Assembly (NCBI RefSeq): GCF_041146395.1
Contig: NC_090983.1
Coordinates: 64,115,501 to 64,179,500, forward strand
From: Eulemur rufifrons
Lineage: Eukaryota; Chordata; Mammalia; Primates; Lemuridae
Reading direction: 5' to 3'
DNA length: 64,000 bases
Within the stretch, counting starts at the first letter, position 1. Each line of letters begins with the position of its first letter. The notes below the pieces were generated by a model. It had not been told where the DNA came from, did no database searches, and saw nothing but the letters and a program-made list of their open reading frames with translations. Shown in pieces: positions 37,518-48,334 of this stretch. The translations under genes were made by a program, and so were the position numbers.

Positions 37518-37604
37518 CTGCTGGCGTGCAGAGCTGAGCTCAGAAATATCAAGGCGTGGGGGACAGAAGATCTCATGGGCATCCATGAGACAGCTCTCAC
37601 CTGA
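37518..37604 (-). other. Candidate coding exon on the minus strand, gene unknown
   Basis: On the minus strand a good acceptor, TTTCCTCTAG, precedes 87 bp open in one frame (29 codons, phase 0 at both ends) that ends CAG before the donor GTGAGG. The peptide contains MDAHEIFCPPRLDISELSSA, which is not low-complexity. The frame stays open for another 52 codons into the supposed intron, so a single decayed pseudogene or chance open frame is an equal alternative. No protein family is recognised. Confidence 0.25.
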
Positions 37605-38473
37605 CTAGAGGAAAGTTTAAATCCTGAATCAGAAGAGTCTCAAGCAATAACATTACAAGTTTCAACAGGTGGTACTATTCAAATAGTCGCAATAGTGCTT
37701 CCTTTGTCATTACAACCTAACTTGTAATCTCTCTGGGGTAAAGTGGTATGTTGTTTTTAAAGGAGTAGATCACTCCTTTAGCTAGGACAAAGAGTGCTTT
37801 TGTCTGGTCTGGCATGGGAGGGTCATTGAATAAATTTGGTAAACAGTGACTTGTGAATAAGCAAAAACATGAACAACAGATATTACTCAATTTTCATTGT
37901 CAGCTGGGTTTAACTGTCCTCTATAAGATATCTGTGAATGTGAAAATTACAGAGAGAAAATTATTTTCATCATCTGAAGTGTGTGAAAGACATAAAACCA
38001 CATTTCTGTTTCAGCATTTTTCTCAGTGCCTAGACAATTTCCAGGTACAGAGCAGGCTCTTGAATATTTGGTGAGGGAATAACTGAAGAGCAGACTGAAT
38101 TCTTTGTGACATGGTCAGATCTCTTAGATATTAAGTACTTTAAGTTATGCAAGCCTTGAGTTCATTCACAAATGTTTGTAGTATACCAGTAAACAATATC
38201 CAGTGACTTCCTAAATTCTTACAACCTTACCTACCAAAAATAATATTTTACACTGTGTCAAAAACTGATCTCTAAAGCAAGAAGCCTACTTATTATTGTT
38301 GATATATGTTGCCAAGTAGTTAAGTGAGACAGGTTCCATTTACAACAGGGTTTTACATAAACTTATTTCAAAGGAATATTAAAACCTCTAGTGTACATAA
38401 CAGTATATTTTTCCTTCTTTTCCTCTATCTTTCTTTAATTCTGTGAATTCAGTTTATGTTTTTCTCCTTTTAG
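37605..38473. other. Single-copy sequence with an L2-like trace
   Basis: CAGTGCCTAGACAATTTCCA to TTGAATATTTGGTGAGGGAA (about 38022-38080) resembles the 3' end of an L2 LINE. Nothing else was recognised. Confidence 0.4.
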
Positions 38474-38554
38474 CATTTCTGATAACAGTTTTATTCACAT
38501 TATTGATAATTTTAAAATAAGGAATACCTTAAAATTTTCATTGTTGTTGTTAAG
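38474..38554 (+). other. Candidate exon with strong splice-like borders
   Basis: A strong polypyrimidine acceptor (TTTTTCTCCTTTTAG) is followed by 81 bp ending AAG before the donor GTAAGA. One frame is open across the segment (1 nt + 26 codons + 2 nt), giving an AT-rich hydrophobic peptide ending KFSLLLLR. The length is a multiple of three. The AT-rich composition and poor peptide complexity argue against coding. It could be a noncoding exon or chance. Confidence 0.2.
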
Positions 38555-39112
38555 GTAAGATAATTAAGGCAACAGTCTGACCTCAGTGCCTTTTGGATTA
38601 ATATTTCTTGCTAATTCATTTCGTAAGACTACCATACCTAGTCTTTTATCATTACTTTATGGAGAGCCAAATTAACTAGCTTGGTTTGAACCCTACACAG
38701 TCATAAAACACATCAATCAGGTATGAATAAAAATACCCTGTTTGTACATTGAAGCTTATGCATAGATTTTGCCTACAACTACCCTCTGCTACATATGACA
38801 CCAAAGGCCCACAGGCGACCCAAGTAGAAAGTGTACCATGGAGAATAGCAGGTAAATACACTAGCTGGTTCTTCTTGGGCTCCTTTGCTTGCTCTGCATT
38901 GAAGGATATACATATTAAAAATGCCATCTTCTCTTCTATGTCAAGTCTTTCAAAATATATTGACTGGGTTTCTATACCCAGGTCTAGGGAGGAGTTGTGG
39001 GAGGCCAAGGCAGACATTTGGTCTGCCTTTAAGACACAATCAAAGTGAGGAGGTAAGAGTAATAAACAAGAGATACGAGCACTTTCAAAAATATATAATG
39101 AAGTGTCATCCA
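38555..39112. other. Single-copy sequence with overlapping open frames on both strands
   Basis: A minus frame of 145 codons (38676-39113) and a plus frame of 99 codons (38749-39048) overlap. Neither shows a domain, signal peptide or splice logic. A splice-like pair on the plus strand (acceptor TCTATACCCAG near 38982, donor GTAAGA near 39054) encloses about 70 bp. Unresolved. Confidence 0.35.
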
Positions 39113-39500
39113 ATGACGTAATCAGGACTGGCTAAATAATTGGTGGGGCCCAATGTGAAATGAAAATGAGGGGTCTCTTGCTCAGAAATTAAGAATTTCA
39201 AGACAGTGACAGCAGAGCATTAAAAATCAAGTCTAGTGGTGGTGTTCAGCCGGTGGATGAACTGGTCTAGAAGGTCTAAGAATCCTTCGCTCATTTGTCT
39301 GGTGCCTTGGAGAGAAGGCTGGAGAGCTGGGCTTAGCTGGGACTGTACCCTGGAGTGCCTGCATGTGGCACCTCCCGCACAGCAGCCTCAGGATAGTCGA
39401 AATTCTACACGGCAGCTCACAGCTCCGAGAGCGAGGGAGCTGCATGGACTTTTGTTAGCAATGGGGCCATTTGGAACAATGGCAATAAATTCTCAATAAA
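39113..39500. repeat. Unclassified GC-richer segment, probable ancient repeat
   Basis: ATTGGTGGGGCCCAATGTGA and AAGAATTTCAAGACAGTGAC are blocks I associate with a common old mammalian interspersed repeat, though I cannot name the family. The following 200 bp is GC-rich with several CpGs (for example TTCAGCCGGTGGATGAACTG and CAGCTCCGAGAGCGAGGGAG) and ends near AATAAATTCTCAATAAAACA. Confidence 0.4.
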
Positions 39501-39772
39501 ACACTGATTGGTTCAAGATGCACCTTGAATACTGGTTGTAAAACAAAAAGAGTACCTTGTTTTAATAAAGTACCACTTTGGAAAGAATGAAGGAGCTAAC
39601 ATGTGGCCAAGGACGGCAAATGACAAATCTGCACTTAGGCTCAAACAACTATCTTTCTGTGGCTTTGTTGGGCCCTGGCCACATAAATACCAATGAGGCA
39701 CAACTCTTACAGAGACTCTCAAACACTAATACTATGTGATGGATGTATCTGACTGCTATTGGGAGGGAGAAT
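39501..39772. other. Single-copy sequence, nothing identified
   Basis: No gene or repeat recognised. Confidence 0.35.
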
Positions 39773-39990
39773 TGCAAAGTGGTTAAGTGTGCAACCACCG
39801 GGGATCATATTGCAGCTGTGCCACTCACTGTGTGACCCTGGGCAACATATACAACCACTCATGCCTCGTTTTCCTCATAGCAGTAACTGCCTCATACAAT
39901 CGTGTGAGAATTAAATGACTTAATACCCCTGGCTCACAGAAAGCACTTGATAACTATGAACTGCTATTGCCATTACTATAATTACAGGCA
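39773..39990 (+). repeat. MIR SINE, well preserved
   Basis: GCAAAGTGGTTAAGTGTGCA, GTGCCACTCACTGTGTGACC, CTGGGCAACATATACAACCA, TTTTCCTCATAGCAGTAACT, then GTGAGAATTAAATGACTTAA and GAAAGCACTTGATAACTATG. The full MIR order is present. Confidence 0.82.
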
Positions 39991-41649
39991 CAGAGCGGGG
40001 GTGGAGGGACCATTCATCATCCTGGTTAAAGAAAAGAAATAAAATCAAGGAAAGTGGCAAAAATGATGAGTCTTGAAGATTGATTAGACATTTGCCAAGT
40101 GGATAAGACATCGTTTAGGGAGAGGAGACAACGCTGTTGAAACTGGAACTTTAAGGACCTAATTTATTCAAAAGCCCTTCAAAAGTGATGTATAAACATG
40201 TTGATAAAATTTTTATGAATTATGGGGAAAGAATCACTTCAAATTAACTTCAAATTTGAAAAACATTTGAGAGAATACTTCATTGTCTGTTTATGAGCGG
40301 TGGCTCCTCTGACGGGTAAGAAGTTGAGCCTTTTGAAAGGCAAAGACCATGTGTTGATCATCCTTACACTCACCTACACTTGTTGAACAAAATCAATGTG
40401 AACTTCATAGTCGTGTGTTTTTGCCATTTCCCCACAACCTGCTTCCTGCCAGGAGTGAGCAGGAGCCACCTGCCTACAACTGCAGACAAAATTCATCCCG
40501 CCGTGACTCTTTACTACTCATCTAATAATGCTCAACGCCTGGTGTTGTGACAATCAGTCACTGTTGCTCAGGGAACAATCTCTACACTATAATTTACTGC
40601 AAAATTCTGATTGATGACATTTTTGACTGAGTCAGGCAAATCTGTGTATTCAAGGGAATGGACTTAGGAAGTTATTGGATGGCCTTTAGAGGTCAGAAAT
40701 TGGCTGACTTTATAAAGCACTGTACAATATAGGAATTTATCATAAGCTAGAAGCATTTCTTTTGCTCAGACAGACACAACCAGGGAACATTTTCTTATTC
40801 CAAAGGGTATTTTGACCTTAGAAAGATGAGCTTATCAAATCCTCCTTTACCTGGTGGATGGCACATTCTAATACAACGGGTTCCATGAAATAGAGGATTC
40901 TGACAGAGCCATTTGTTTCTGCTTTAGCATGTAGCACTCCCCATCTTCCCAACCACCTGTCACAAGTCCTATTTCTCTTTCTTGTATCTCCTTTTCAGAT
41001 TTTAGGTCCCAGAGTTTTCTTTCCTTTTTTATTTTTATTTTTTGATTTGTTTTTCTAATAAGCCTTCATCTGGGCCAGAATTTTTCTTAATAACAGATCC
41101 ACTCACATATTAGAAAATCATTTCTCTAATTTCATGAGATCTCTTTGAAGTGTTTTCTGAAATATTAGCAATTTTATTCATCCAAATTGCCTGGTAACAG
41201 GTAAAGCTGAATTGTCTTGTGGTAGGTATCCATATTCTACACAAGAATTAATTGTAATGACTCATCTTTATCCATCTATATCTAAATTTTTAAAAAATTT
41301 TATGATGTCTATAAGAGACTTTTCCAGAAATAAGTCAATATTTTGACTCCAAGGAATTAAAGTGGTTGAGAAAAATAGGGCTGCATGGGAGTCTGGTTCT
41401 TTCCAAATAACTTTTTGGTGCCTACTTATTTTATAAGCATGTACCAATGCAGAGAAAAATAGAAAAAAAATGGCTTTATGGTATCCAGAATAATAGATAT
41501 TTAAGTAATAGATTGCTCTTTTAACTAATAATGAGTCATTGATAAACACTCCTTGGGTGTGTCCCACAAGAATGTGTCCTTTATTTCTTAACCCTCTCTT
41601 GACAATACTGAGACTCAAATCAAATTTTCTGAGTTTGCTGAGATAATTC
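39991..41649. other. Single-copy sequence, nothing identified
   Basis: A minus-strand open frame of 140 codons (41268-41690) ends in the A-rich tract and has no recognisable domain. No repeat is claimed. Confidence 0.4.
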
Positions 41650-41795
41650 AAGGCAAAGGTAAAAACAAACAAAAAACCCCCCCAAAACAAAATAAAACAA
41701 AAAAATCAAAAAAACCTGGCCAAAATCTAAAGAAAAGAATCTTCCAGAGGTAAACAAAATAAAACATTACAAACAAACAAACAAACAAAAAACCC
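41650..41795. repeat. A-rich low-complexity tract with (CAAA)n
   Basis: AAACAAACAAAAAACCCCCC and later ACAAACAAACAAACAAACAA are separated by about 90 bp of A-rich sequence. Possibly an old tail of a lost retroelement, but no element body was recognised. Confidence 0.75.
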
Positions 41796-42259
41796 CTGCT
41801 AGATCCTAGATCAAAACTAACACGTCTTTAAATTTATTTAAACTGAAAAATCAGGAGATTTCATACAATTATCTGGATTTCTCGTGTCTCTTAGCAATTC
41901 TGAAGGAGAAGCAGCAATGAGCCTGAAGTACCTTAAAACAGTTAATAGAGGCTGAGTCGCTTTTGCTTTCTTTGGATGCAGTGTGGATCTCTAGTACCTT
42001 ATTATTCAGAGGACGTGTCAAAACTCAGTTCCACCTGGCTCTGCGTCCCTGGTGTACATTTTCTTCCTAGCCTCACTAGTCAGTTCACAGGAACAGAGGG
42101 TCAGAAATACAAGTTGCATAGTTAGTTATGCCATCAATTTATTATTTGATATTAGGCATTTTGCCACATGTATCTTAAACTCCTCATGTGAAATGTCCCT
42201 GGTTTCAGAGATTCTCTCACGAATGAGATTAAGGACCTCGTGAACGAGGCTTCACACAG
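41796..42259. other. Single-copy sequence, nothing identified
   Basis: No gene or repeat recognised before the MaLR LTR. Confidence 0.35.
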
Positions 42260-42499
42260 CATTCAGTTTACTTTCCCTTCCACCTTCTGCCATATGAAGA
42301 CAGTGCTCCTCCCTTCCAAAGGCTGCAGCAGCAACAAGAGGCCTCCCTGGAAGCAGAAACCAGGACTTCACCAGACAATGGACCTGCCAGCACCTTGATC
42401 TTGGACTCCAGTCTTCAGAACTGTGAGAAATAAATTTCCATTGTTTTTAACTACCCAATCTCAGGTATTTTGTTGTAGCAGCACAAATAGACTAAGACA
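42260..42499 (+). repeat. MaLR LTR, 3' half, sense
   Basis: CTGCAGCAGCAACAAGAGGC, CTTCACCAGACAATGGACCT, CACCTTGATCTTGGACTCCA, the poly-A-signal part TGTGAGAAATAAATTTCCAT, and the end TTTGTTGTAGCAGCACAAAT to ACTAAGACA. This is the MST/MLT1A-type order. The 5' half is missing or unrecognisable. Confidence 0.85.
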
Positions 42500-42504
42500 A
42501 CAAT

Positions 42505-42819
42505 ACATTATTATTTACTCCAGTAACCATGTTGTGCAATAGATCTCAGAAACATGTTCCTCACGTCTAACTGAAACTTTCTACCCTTTGACCAACATGC
42601 CCTCATCCTCTCCACCCCCAAGCCTCTGGCAACTATCATTCTAGTTTCTACTTCTATGATTCCAACCTTTTAGGTTTCACATATAGTAAGATCATGCAGT
42701 GGTATTGGTCTTTCTGCACCTGGATTATTTCAATTAGCATAACATCTCCGTATTCATCCATGTTGTTGAAAATAACAGAATTTACTTATTTTTTTTTTTT
42801 TAAAGGCTGAATAGTATTC

Positions 42820-42857
<38 letters not shown>

Positions 42858-43442
42858 GGCACATTTGCTTTATCCATTTACCCACTGATGGACACTTAGG
42901 CTGATTTTATATTGTGGCTATTGTGAATAATCCTGCAATGAACATGTGAGTGCAGTTATCTCTTTGATAGACTGACTTCAATTCCTTTAGATATATACAC
43001 CCAGAAGTGGGATTACTGGTTTATATTGTAGTTCTATTTTTAATTATTTAAAGAACTTCCATACTGTTTTCCATAATGGCTGTGCTAATTTACATTCCCA
43101 TGAAGACTGTACAAATGTTTCCTTTCCTCTATATCCTTGCCAACACTTGTTAACTTTTGTCTTTTTTGGTAATAGCCATTTTATTAGGTGTGAGGTGATA
43201 TCTTGGGTTTTAATTTACATTTCCCTGATGATTATTCATATTGTTGTCTATTTGTGTGTCTTCTTTTGAGAAGTGCCTATTACGGTTCTTTGCCCATTTT
43301 CGAATTGAGTTATTTGTTTTCTTGCTATTGAGTTACTTGAGTTCCTTATATATTTTGGATATTAACCTCTTACCAAATGCATGGTTTGCAAATATTTTCT
43401 CCCAATCCACAGGTTGTTCCTTTACTTCTTTAATCATGGTTT
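42505..43442 (-). mobile_element. L1 3' part, antisense
   Basis: The + strand shows the reverse complement of an L1 3' UTR and ORF2 end: CCTCTGGCAACTATCATTCT, TAGCATAACATCTCCGTATT, ACTGATGGACACTTAGGCTG, CACCCAGAAGTGGGATTACT, CCATAATGGCTGTGCTAATT, then ATGCATGGTTTGCAAATATT. The same family of blocks appears in sense orientation at 27700-28450. It is 5'-truncated. Confidence 0.92.
42821..42857. repeat. (GT)n(AT)n microsatellite inside L1
   Basis: GTGTGTGTGTGTGTGTGTGT passes into TATATATATA. It lies exactly where L1 3' ends often carry a TGTG/TATA tract, so it expanded from L1 sequence. Confidence 0.93.
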
Positions 43443-43476
43443 TCTCTTTTTTTGTTTGTTTGTTTGTTTGTTTTTA
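43443..43476. repeat. (TTTG)n simple repeat
   Basis: TTTGTTTGTTTGTTTGTTTG at the boundary of the antisense L1 and the next unclassified segment. Confidence 0.88.
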
Positions 43477-44068
43477 ACATACCTATAAAAACTACTTTGA
43501 AGGTTTTGTTTATTGTTAAATCTGACATGTAATTATTCTCACAGGCAGGTTTTGTTGCCTGTTTTTTGTTTGTTTGTTTTTTAATTTCAATTTGTGGATT
43601 ATATTTTTCTGTTTTTTTCTGTTTGCCTGCTCTGGGAACTGATCATCTCTTTCTGTGTCTTGTTATTGTTACTAGGTTTTTTTTTTTTACTTATTTGGTG
43701 ACTTGCTGAATTATTTTAGTGAACTCCATTTCTCCCACCACTCAGTGTAGCTGACTTTAATGTTGCTACTCAGGGGCTGCAGCCTTGGGTGTGCCTAGAG
43801 TTGCCCTGGGATGACAGTGGTTTGGGCAGGGCTCTCTTAGACTCTCTCTTTCCCTGGCCACCCCGTGTTTTAAGCTCCATTGATTGCTCTGTTGTTTTAA
43901 AAAAATTCCCTGAGAAATAATTTGCTCCACAGAACAAACGAATCAAATTTGGGCTTGATCATTCCTGAAGTCAATGTTTGACATTTGTTCTGACCCCAGG
44001 TAGGCTTCTTCCAGGTCTCTATTTTCCTAGTTTTTTCAGGCAAATTAGCTGACCTACAATTTAGCCTA
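43477..44068. other. T-rich unclassified sequence, possibly old antisense L1
   Basis: Composition and phrases such as CAGGGGCTGCAGCCTTGGGT resemble worn L1 3' UTR or other old retroelement sequence, but no landmark is decisive. It is continuous with 44444 onward once the Alu is removed. Confidence 0.3.
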
Positions 44069-44085
44069 TATATGTCCAATAATTC
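44069..44085. repeat. Alu target-site duplication, left copy (17 bp)
   Basis: TATATGTCCAATAATTC is repeated exactly at 44427-44443. Confidence 0.95.
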
Positions 44086-44426
44086 TTTTTTTTTTTTTTT
44101 TTTTTGAGACAGAGTCTCACTCTGTTGCCCAGGCTAGAGTGAGTGCCATGGCGTCAGCCTAGCTCACAGCAACCTCAAACTCCTGAGCTCAAGCGATCCT
44201 CCTGTCTCAGCCTCCCGAGTAGCTGGGACTACAGGCATGCGCCACCATGCCCGGCTAATTTTTTTCTATATATATTTTTAGCTGTCCATATAATTTCTTT
44301 CTATTTTTAGTAGAGGTGGGGTCTCGCTCTTGCTCAGGCTGGTCTCGAACTCCTGAGCTCAAACGATCCGCCCACCTCGGCCTCCCAGAGTGCTAGGATT
44401 ACAGGCGTGAGCCACCGCGCCCGGCC
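44086..44426 (-). repeat. Lemur-type Alu, young, antisense, perfect target-site duplication
   Basis: An uninterrupted T tail of about 20, then the reverse complement of a full lemur-type dimer ending GCCACCGCGCCCGGCC. The linker reverse complement ATATATTTTTAGCTGTCCAT and the right-arm motif are as in the Alu at 29572, with about eight differences between the two by eye. The perfect 17-bp duplication and retained CpGs suggest a recent insertion. Confidence 0.96.
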
Positions 44427-44443
44427 TATATGTCCAATAATTC

Positions 44444-46814
44444 TGCCAATATCCTACTTTGCTTTCACCATAACCTTGATCTGTTTTTGAGAGTGCCCCT
44501 GAGCTTAAACTTCTCCGCACTCTGTTACAAATATAGTCAGTTTCTTCTGAAACAAATTAGGAACTCTTCCATTTATGGCCTCTTCTCCTTGAGGAAAAAT
44601 TTCTGAACGTCAGCTGTGGCACTAGTGGTGGGGAAGATATAGCATGCTTCTCTCTCTGAATGACACCCCTACTTTAGTTGCTGAGAGCTCACTGGGGTGG
44701 GATTGGGGCTGTCTAGTAATCTCAGGTATCTCTCTTCAGCTTGTCTCTCCTGGCACAGAATCACCATTTTATGAGCTAGAACAAGGGCAGTTAGGGTTCC
44801 AGCATTCTCAGAAACACCATGCCCAAGGAAGAGCCTCCATTCCATGAGTGATTGCTGAAGAAGGGAGTCCTCACTTCTCACCAGATTCAGTCTAAATTTT
44901 GCCTCAGCAGCAAGTAGCAGGAAGGAAAATGAGAAAAGCTGATGTCCTGCCCCTCTGAGAAGAAAGCCTTCTGAATGGGAGCTAGGAAGAGAGAGAGCAC
45001 TGTAATCTTGGCTGTACCTGTCTGATGTGGCATTTCCATCTTGCTGAGTTAGGACATGAAAGGTAGAGATCGGGGCTTGTTTTGAATACCACAGACTCAT
45101 GTTGTTCTTGCTGAATTTTAGTAGATTTTCTTGCATAAATACTTCATTTGCTATACGTCCTTGAGACCATTTCCAGAGACTTTAAATGGTTGTTTTAATT
45201 TATAATTTTTCTGTTTGTCTGGAGAGCAGGTTTGCTGAGCTTTTCAAGCTGGTGTGCCTGAAGTCCTTCCCTCTTCATCAACTTTCAAAGTGATGTTTTC
45301 ACCAAAGCTTGACTTAGAAAAATACTATGTTAAATATGTAAAGTATATTTGGATGATATTATTTTTGTACACTTCATAGAATGGTAAACATGAAAACACT
45401 CCATGCACAAGATGTCAATCTTCTAAAATGTTGGTATCCTGGTTGATTCCAGTTATATTCAATCAATGGTCATGACTTCCCTATAATGCCAATTGGTGAG
45501 GCATGAAAGAATAACATTAGTATCATAAACTACATTTTTTGTACTGTAAATTTAATTCTACTTATATGTAAATCACCTAATACCACTTTCTTATGGTAAT
45601 CATAATTGGATTATCCCTGCATACCTCCCCTTACATTTCTCTAGTCTACAAATCTAATGGAAGGTGGTAAAATACATCTCTTCTTACTTTTCTTGACCCT
45701 TATCTGATAATAAATATAAGATGGAAAATATTGTTTTTAAAAATTTAAATGTTTCATTGGGTTTTTAGTTATCTTACAGAAAAATCACTCCAATTATCAA
45801 AAGACCTCTACCATTTGACCTTTTCTAGGTCTTTTCTCATCCTTAAATGCAATGCTCTGCCTCTGCATAAATGGCATTGAAGTTCAGGTGTGACACTCAC
45901 ATTTTAGCATAACCTTTCTGCTATTTCTAAATGTAAGAGTATTGTTTCAAAGCATGAGATTTAACTAATAACATTAACAAACTGTTTAATAATGAATTAT
46001 AGCAACTTCAAAGCATGGAAAATATGTTGCAACAATGTGGCCTAAGTGAGCAATCAGAACATTTGCCTTTCACCTATCAAGGTGATACTTAGCACAGTCA
46101 ACCACTAATTATCTAAGCATTTTCCACATCAAACTTTGAATGTCATCTTCCAGGGCATTTTTAGTTCATACTCTCCTGCCCCTGATTCAAGAAATAAAAG
46201 TGAATTTTAATAATAATCTTAAAACATAAAATTGTGAGGAAGGACTTGCTCTCTCATTCCTGAAACAGTCATAAAATATATTATATAAACATGTGGAAAT
46301 GAGTTTTGGATTAGCCCTTATCATTTAAAAACCACACGACTATACCTGTTATTAATCAGGGTAATTGATAATTTATGTGTGTCTGTGCAATGTGAAAAAA
46401 GGGTTAGTCTAATATTTGTAGAACATAAAGATGTTTCCAAAAACCCACAAATTAAGATTTATAAAGAGGTTTTGGCTATTGTTGTAGATTTCCTTATATA
46501 TTAAATTAGTTTGGGATAAGAACATATCAAAGAGATGTGGTGAACTGATGCCTGTAATTATATATGACTCAATTAACTTTAACTTTTTCAAATAGAATTA
46601 AGAAGAGTTGTACTATATTAAAGGGTGATTATGAACTTATCTCTACCACAAAATTTTCCAGCGGTTGACTTCCATACCAAATAATGCCTATTATTTCTAA
46701 TTGTAAAATACTTAAAGGCATGGTCCATGCTTCTACATATTTTTTAAATCAATTTTATACCCAGCATCTAGATCAGTGTTTTGCACATGTGTGAAAAAAA
46801 CCCCAAAACATTTG
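44444..46814. other. Mostly single-copy sequence, no gene seen
   Basis: The 44644-45136 stretch carries open frames on both strands (67 codons + and 155 codons -) with no motif. The minus frame sits in GC-balanced sequence and has no splice borders that I trust. The remainder is AT-rich without signals. Confidence 0.35.
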
Positions 46815-47266
46815 ATTACTTATTTTAGATTTTTAATTTTTAAAAATTTGTCAAAATTGAGAAATAATTTACCTGCAGTGACATGCATAGATTTTAAGTA
46901 CATGGTTCAATGAGTTTTGACAGATGTTTATATCCATGTCAATATCAGCCCAATCAACATATAGAACATTTTCATCACCACAAAAGTTTTTCTCATACTC
47001 TTTTCCTGTCAATCATTACCATTCAAAGGTATTCAGTGTTTTGATTTTGACCACCATAATTAATTTTGAATTTTCTAGAATTTCATATAATCAGAGCTAT
47101 ATATGTTTTCTTTTATGTCTGGCTTCTTTTGTTCACCATGATAATTTTGAGATTCAGCCATGTTGTATGTATCAGAAAATTATTCCTTCATTTTTATTGC
47201 AAAGTAATATTCCATTGTAAGAATATATTATACCACAATTTGTCTATCTTTTCTCCTGTTGACATA
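46815..47266 (-). mobile_element. Old L1 3' part, antisense, first piece
   Basis: Reverse complement of an old L1 3' end: GTACATGGTTCAATGAGTTT, ATAGAACATTTTCATCACCA, TCATATAATCAGAGCTATAT and TTCAGCCATGTTGTATGTAT, then AAAGTAATATTCCATTGTAA. It is interrupted by the MaLR LTR and resumes at 47577. Confidence 0.82.
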
Positions 47267-47571
47267 TGTTTTAGTCTATTCAAGCTGTGATAACAAAATA
47301 CCACAAGCTGGATAATTCATTAAACAACAGAAATTTATTGCTCATAGTATCGGAGGCTGGGATGTCCAAGATCAAGTCACTAGCAGATTCAATGTCTGAT
47401 GAAGAATGCTCTCTGCTTCAAAAATGATGCTTTCTCTCCATGTCCTCATGTGGCAAAAGGAGGCCATCATGACATAATGACATCCTTAAGGCCCCATATC
47501 TTGATACCACCACAATAGAGATTAAGCTTCAATATTAATTTTGGAGGGACACAAACATTCAGACCAAAGCA
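47267..47571 (-). repeat. MaLR LTR, antisense, with perfect 5-bp target-site duplication
   Basis: The + strand reads TGTTTTAGTCTATTCAAGCT, AGAAATTTATTGCTCATAGT, GGCTGGGATGTCCAAGATCA, then CATGACATAATGACATCCTT and ends ACATTCAGACCAAAGCA. This is the reverse complement of an MST/MLT1A-type LTR. It starts TG and ends CA. Flanks ACATA at 47262-47266 and 47572-47576 are identical. It is shorter than a full LTR, so it has an internal deletion. Confidence 0.9.
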
Positions 47572-47576
47572 ACATA

Positions 47577-48333
47577 CAGGTAGGATGTGTCTAGGTTTTG
47601 GTTATCATAAATAAAGCTTTTTTCAGGATGCATATGTTTTTATTTCTTATAAGTAAATAGTTAGGTATGGAATCCCTGGGTATATGAAGGTTATAAAAAA
47701 CTGCCAAACAGTTTTCAACATGGTTGCGCCATGTTGTGTTCTCACCAGCAGTGTATGAGAGTTCTAGTTGCTCCACAGCTTTGCCAACACTTGGTGTTTT
47801 CAGTCTTTTTAATTTTGGAGAAAATTGATATCTCATTATGGTTTTAATTTATATTTCCATGAAATTAAAGACGTTGAGCACTTTTTCAGATGCCATTGTA
47901 TATTGTCTTTTGGAAAGGGTACTTTAAGCACTTTTGCCTATTTTATCAATGGGATGTTTTTCTTTTTATTGTTGATTTGCTAAGAGTTCTTTATACATTC
48001 TAGATTTATATATTTTAGCTATAAGCTCTTTTTTAGATATCTGTATTACAATTATATTCTCCCAGTCTTTGGCTTTTGAGTCTTTTGATAAGCAGAAGTA
48101 CTTAATTTTTATTAAGTCTAGCTTATCAATTTTTTTTCTTTTATGGTTAGTGCTGTTGAGTCCTAATACATCTTTGCCTAACCCACAGTCACAGAGACGT
48201 GGGACATTTTCTTATGTTTTTTTCCCCTAGAAATATTATAGTTTTAGCTTTTACATTTAGGTTTATTTTATAATTGTCTTCAGTAAACTTTTGCTTATTT
48301 TCTTGGATGATTTTCCCTAGGAATTTGACTCTG
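47577..48333 (-). mobile_element. Old L1 3' part, antisense, second piece (ORF2 end)
   Basis: It continues with ATAAATAAAGCTTTTTTCAG, CACCAGCAGTGTATGAGAGT, TTGCCAACACTTGGTGTTTT, ACATTCTAGATTTATATATT and TTCTCCCAGTCTTTGGCTTT, all reverse complements of L1 ORF2 C-terminal sequence. Relative order with the first piece is preserved across the LTR. Confidence 0.85.
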
Positions 48334-48334
48334 A

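Noticed and set aside
38676..39113. 145-codon minus-strand open frame
   Set aside because: No domain or splice logic, and it is shadowed by a 99-codon plus-strand frame. Kept only as part of an unresolved stretch.
41268..41690. 140-codon minus-strand open frame
   Set aside because: It begins in a low-complexity A-rich tract and shows no recognisable domain.
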